A stretch of 64,000 nucleotides of DNA, taken from Phycisphaeraceae bacterium. Its GTDB lineage: Bacteria > Planctomycetota > Phycisphaerae > Phycisphaerales > UBA1924. Numbering within the stretch: position 1 is the first letter of the stretch; each line of letters opens with the position of its first letter. The notes under the pieces were generated by a model. It saw nothing but the letters and a program-made list of their open reading frames with translations, was not told the origin of the DNA and searched no databases. Below, piece after piece: positions 61,758 to 64,000 of this stretch. The stretch is taken from the NCBI GenBank assembly GCA_019636515.1, contig JAHBXI010000002.1, forward strand, positions 558,001 to 622,000, given 5' to 3'. A program made the translations under genes and the position numbers.

Positions 61758-62639
61758 ATGGGCCGTCGATCCGGCCGGGGATTTACCCTTGTTGAACTCC
61801 TCGTGGTAATGGTCGTGATTGCCATTCTGGTCGGGCTGGCCATCCCGGGTCTGTCCAGGGCAATGAACCTGTGCCGCCAGGTTCGCGAGCAGGCCGCCGC
61901 CGGGCAGTTGATGGTCGCCTTCCACGCGTACGCCAACGACAGCAAGGGCCTGGTATTGACCGCCTACCCGACCAAGAAGATGGTCTCGGGGCCGATCGAG
62001 GTCGTGAACGCGGCGGGGGAGCGGCTGACCGGTGAAATCGCCCAGCGTTACCCGTGGCGGATCATCCCGTACTTCTCCGGCGATTTCCGCGGCTTGTACA
62101 TGGACCGCCGGGTTCTGGAAACGCTGTTGGAATCACGCGACTACACCGACGCCGCTCACTCGTACGACTATGCGGTCAGCCTCTTTCCTTCGTTTGGCAT
62201 GAACGGGGCGTGGATCGGCGGGTCGGATCTTCACGGCCAGTTCGGCGGCGATTTTCGCAAGGTCTTCGGGAGGCCGTACGTGACCCGCGCCGACGAGCCG
62301 CGCCGCCCGACGAGCCTTCTCACGTTCGTATCCGCCCGGTCGCAGGCGCACTCGGCCCTCCCCGCGCTGACCTCTCCGGAGGGGTTTTTCCGTGTCGAGT
62401 CGCCGTGGTTCACGGCCGCGCTGGGGAGGAAGTGGGATGTCTCGTACGACCCGGTGGCCCCGCTCCCCGGCGCCAATTCCGGGTTCGTCTCCCTTCGGCG
62501 CGCCGGCGATGCGGTGGCGGCGATGTTTGACGGTCACGCCCGGACGATGGGGTGGCAGGACCTCAACGACATGCGCCACTGGGCCGATCAGGCCACCGGC
62601 CCCGACTGGGCCTTGGGCTCAACGTCGTCGTCCAAGTGA
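61758..62639 (+). CDS. Type II secretion/type IV prepilin-like protein
   Basis: A 293-residue protein. The N-terminus GRGFTLVELLVVMVVIAILVG is a prepilin leader and methylation motif: cleavage falls between Gly and Phe, and the Glu is at position 5 of the mature protein. The C-terminal region is large and beta-rich with SYDYAVSLFPSFGMNGAWIGG and VAAMFDGHARTMGW, resembling the DUF1559-type prepilin proteins of planctomycetes. An upstream ATG at 61677 would give a long leader whose codon usage is unlike the rest of the gene, so 61758 is preferred. It is convergent with the histidine kinase gene 21 nt away. Confidence 0.85.
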   Translation: MGRRSGRGFTLVELLVVMVVIAILVGLAIPGLSRAMNLCRQVREQAAAGQLMVAFHAYANDSKGLVLTAYPTKKMVSGPIEVVNAAGERLTGEIAQRYPWRIIPYFSGDFRGLYMDRRVLETLLESRDYTDAAHSYDYAVSLFPSFGMNGAWIGGSDLHGQFGGDFRKVFGRPYVTRADEPRRPTSLLTFVSARSQAHSALPALTSPEGFFRVESPWFTAALGRKWDVSYDPVAPLPGANSGFVSLRRAGDAVAAMFDGHARTMGWQDLNDMRHWADQATGPDWALGSTSSSK

Positions 62640-62660
62640 AATGACAAGCCCCCGGCCGGA

Positions 62661-64000
62661 TCAGAACCACGTCCTGCGTCCGGCGACCTTGCCCCGGAAG
62701 CCCGCTTCGATCTGGATTTCGGCGGCCAGGTCCGGGTCGGTCCGGACCGGCAGGATCAGGCTGAACATCGATCCGCGCCCGACCTCGCTGAAGACGGTGA
62801 CCTCGCCCTGGAGGATGCCGGCAAGTTCCTTGGTGATGGCCAGGCCCAACCCCGTTCCGGGATGTTCACGGGTGTGTCCGCGGTCGACCTGGTGGAACTT
62901 GTCAAATATCTTGCCGATCTCCTCGGGAGGGATCCCCGGACCCGTGTCGATGACCGAGACGCGGACCCGTTCGGACTGACCACCGGCCTGCGAGGCGACC
63001 AGTCGCTCGGCCCGCAGGGTAACGACCCCGGGCTTGGCGGATCGCTCGGGAGACTCGGTGAACTTCACGGCGTTGGAGAGCAGGTTGAAGACGACCTGCT
63101 GGAACTTCGTCGGGTCGGTCTCGATGACCGGGAGGTCGTCGGAGAGTTCGAGTTTGAGCGTCAGCCCCTTCTTGTCGGCCAGCGGAGCGATCAGGCCCAG
63201 CAGGCCCTGGCACGCGTCGCGCAGGGATATCCGCTCCAGCCGCAGGTCAACCCGGCCCGCCTCGATCCGGGCCATTTCGAGAAGGCTGTTGATGAGTTCG
63301 AGCAGCCCCCGGCTCGCCGCGACGATGTTCTCCAGGTACCGGACACGCTTCTGGACCGGCGGGGCAAGTTCACCATCCGAGGGGGCCTCGGCCCGGGCGA
63401 TCTCCAGCAGGAGTTCCGCGAAGCCGATGATCGAGTTGAGCGGCGTGCGCAGTTCGTGGCTCACGTTCGCGAGGAATTCGCCCTTGAGTTTCGCCGCGTC
63501 GTACAGGGCGACGTTCGCTTCGGCCAGTTCGTTGAGTTTGGTGTCCAGCGCCCGGTTGATTGAACGGAGTTGGTCCTGCGTGCTGGAGAGGTCGCCCAGC
63601 ATGAGGTTGAACGTCTCGGCCAGGCGCTCGAACTCGTCCCCCGTCCGGATCTCCGACCGGATCGCCAGGTCCCCCTCGCGCACCTTTTCGGCGGTCGAGG
63701 TCAGCGCCCTCACCGGACGCAGGATCAGGCGGTTGGCCAGGAAATAGAAGGCCGTCAGCGAGAAGGCCACGATCGCCGTTCCCGCCGCCACCAGGTACGC
63801 GATGTTCACCAGCAGGAGCCGGGAGGCCTCGTACGACCGGCGGTCGAGCAGGATCACTCCCTTGAGTTCGCGCGACTCGGGCGGGCCCGAGCGCAGCGCG
63901 CGCACGTACCGGTACTCGAAACTCGTCAGGCCTCGCCGCGCCGCGTGGACCTCGTCCTGCCGGGGATCGGTCAGGAAACGATCCAGGGCCGACGCAAGGA
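62661..64000 (-). CDS. Sensor histidine kinase (5' end cut by window edge)
   Basis: The visible 446 residues belong to a membrane histidine kinase. One transmembrane helix (LLLVNIAYLVAAGTAIVAFSLTAFYFLANRL) is followed by a HAMP domain (LILRPVRALTSTAEKVREGDLAIRSEI), a coiled coil, the HisKA box with phosphorylated His (FLANVSHELRTPLNSIIGFAELLLE), and the HATPase domain with N box VVFNLLSNAVKFTE, G1 DTGPGI and G2 GTGLGL. The frame is open to position 64000, so part of the sensor domain lies outside the window. No response regulator is adjacent in the visible part. Confidence 0.93.
   Translation of the reverse strand, partial: LASALDRFLTDPRQDEVHAARRGLTSFEYRYVRALRSGPPESRELKGVILLDRRSYEASRLLLVNIAYLVAAGTAIVAFSLTAFYFLANRLILRPVRALTSTAEKVREGDLAIRSEIRTGDEFERLAETFNLMLGDLSSTQDQLRSINRALDTKLNELAEANVALYDAAKLKGEFLANVSHELRTPLNSIIGFAELLLEIARAEAPSDGELAPPVQKRVRYLENIVAASRGLLELINSLLEMARIEAGRVDLRLERISLRDACQGLLGLIAPLADKKGLTLKLELSDDLPVIETDPTKFQQVVFNLLSNAVKFTESPERSAKPGVVTLRAERLVASQAGGQSERVRVSVIDTGPGIPPEEIGKIFDKFHQVDRGHTREHPGTGLGLAITKELAGILQGEVTVFSEVGRGSMFSLILPVRTDPDLAAEIQIEAGFRGKVAGRRTWF

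Overview
The window looks like chromosomal DNA from a planctomycete, most likely of the class Phycisphaerae. It is very GC-rich. It carries a type III glutamine synthetase, DUF11 cysteine-containing repeats, PEP-CTERM and short Asp-rich EF-hand/dockerin-like C-termini, a type II prepilin-like protein, a Gfo/Idh/MocA oxidoreductase with a Tat signal, and zinc-ribbon membrane proteins. These assignments come from reading the sequence and from family knowledge; no database search was run. I see no insertion sequence, prophage, CRISPR array or rRNA gene. There is one tRNA, tRNA-Lys(UUU).

Layout. 1-6.9 kb: dnaX (minus), with an A7 slippery site just before its stop and an open -1 frame running to the window edge; a DUF11 lipoprotein; mutY-gatB with overlapping ends; a pirin. 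7-20 kb: a deoxyhypusine-synthase-like enzyme, an M60-type metallopeptidase, a PEP-CTERM protein, an ECF sigma/anti-sigma pair, a GmhB-like phosphatase, mnmE, glutamine synthetase III, trpA and map. 20-30 kb: a zinc-ribbon membrane protein, a histidine-degradation pair (formimidoylglutamase-like and hutI), a secreted beta-propeller protein with dockerin-like repeats, a pepQ-accB-accC cluster, a Gfo/Idh/MocA oxidoreductase and a glycosyltransferase. 30-40 kb: a secreted cyclase-fold protein, a HAD phosphatase, a membrane/spermidine-synthase fusion, a PIG-L deacetylase, a CPBP protease and rplM-rpsI. 40-49 kb: dnaA, an MBL-fold nuclease, rlmKL, a NYN-domain protein, an exported MDR oxidoreductase and pdhA. 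49-55 kb: a five-gene lipoprotein operon resembling LpoB/COG3014/YcfL. 55-64 kb: tRNA-Lys, a SNF2 ATPase, a FAD amine oxidase, thpR, a second dockerin-like protein, a prepilin-like protein and a truncated histidine kinase.

Two patterns stand out. First, dnaX appears to make both gamma-like and tau-like products by slippage at an A7 tract. Second, at least 14 genes have a TAnnnT hexamer, six times exactly TACACT, only 4-9 nt before the start codon and no Shine-Dalgarno sequence. That is the geometry expected of leaderless transcripts. Other genes in the same window have clear GGAG/AAAGGAG ribosome binding sites. The lipoprotein operon at 49-55 kb is the best candidate for an under-described system.
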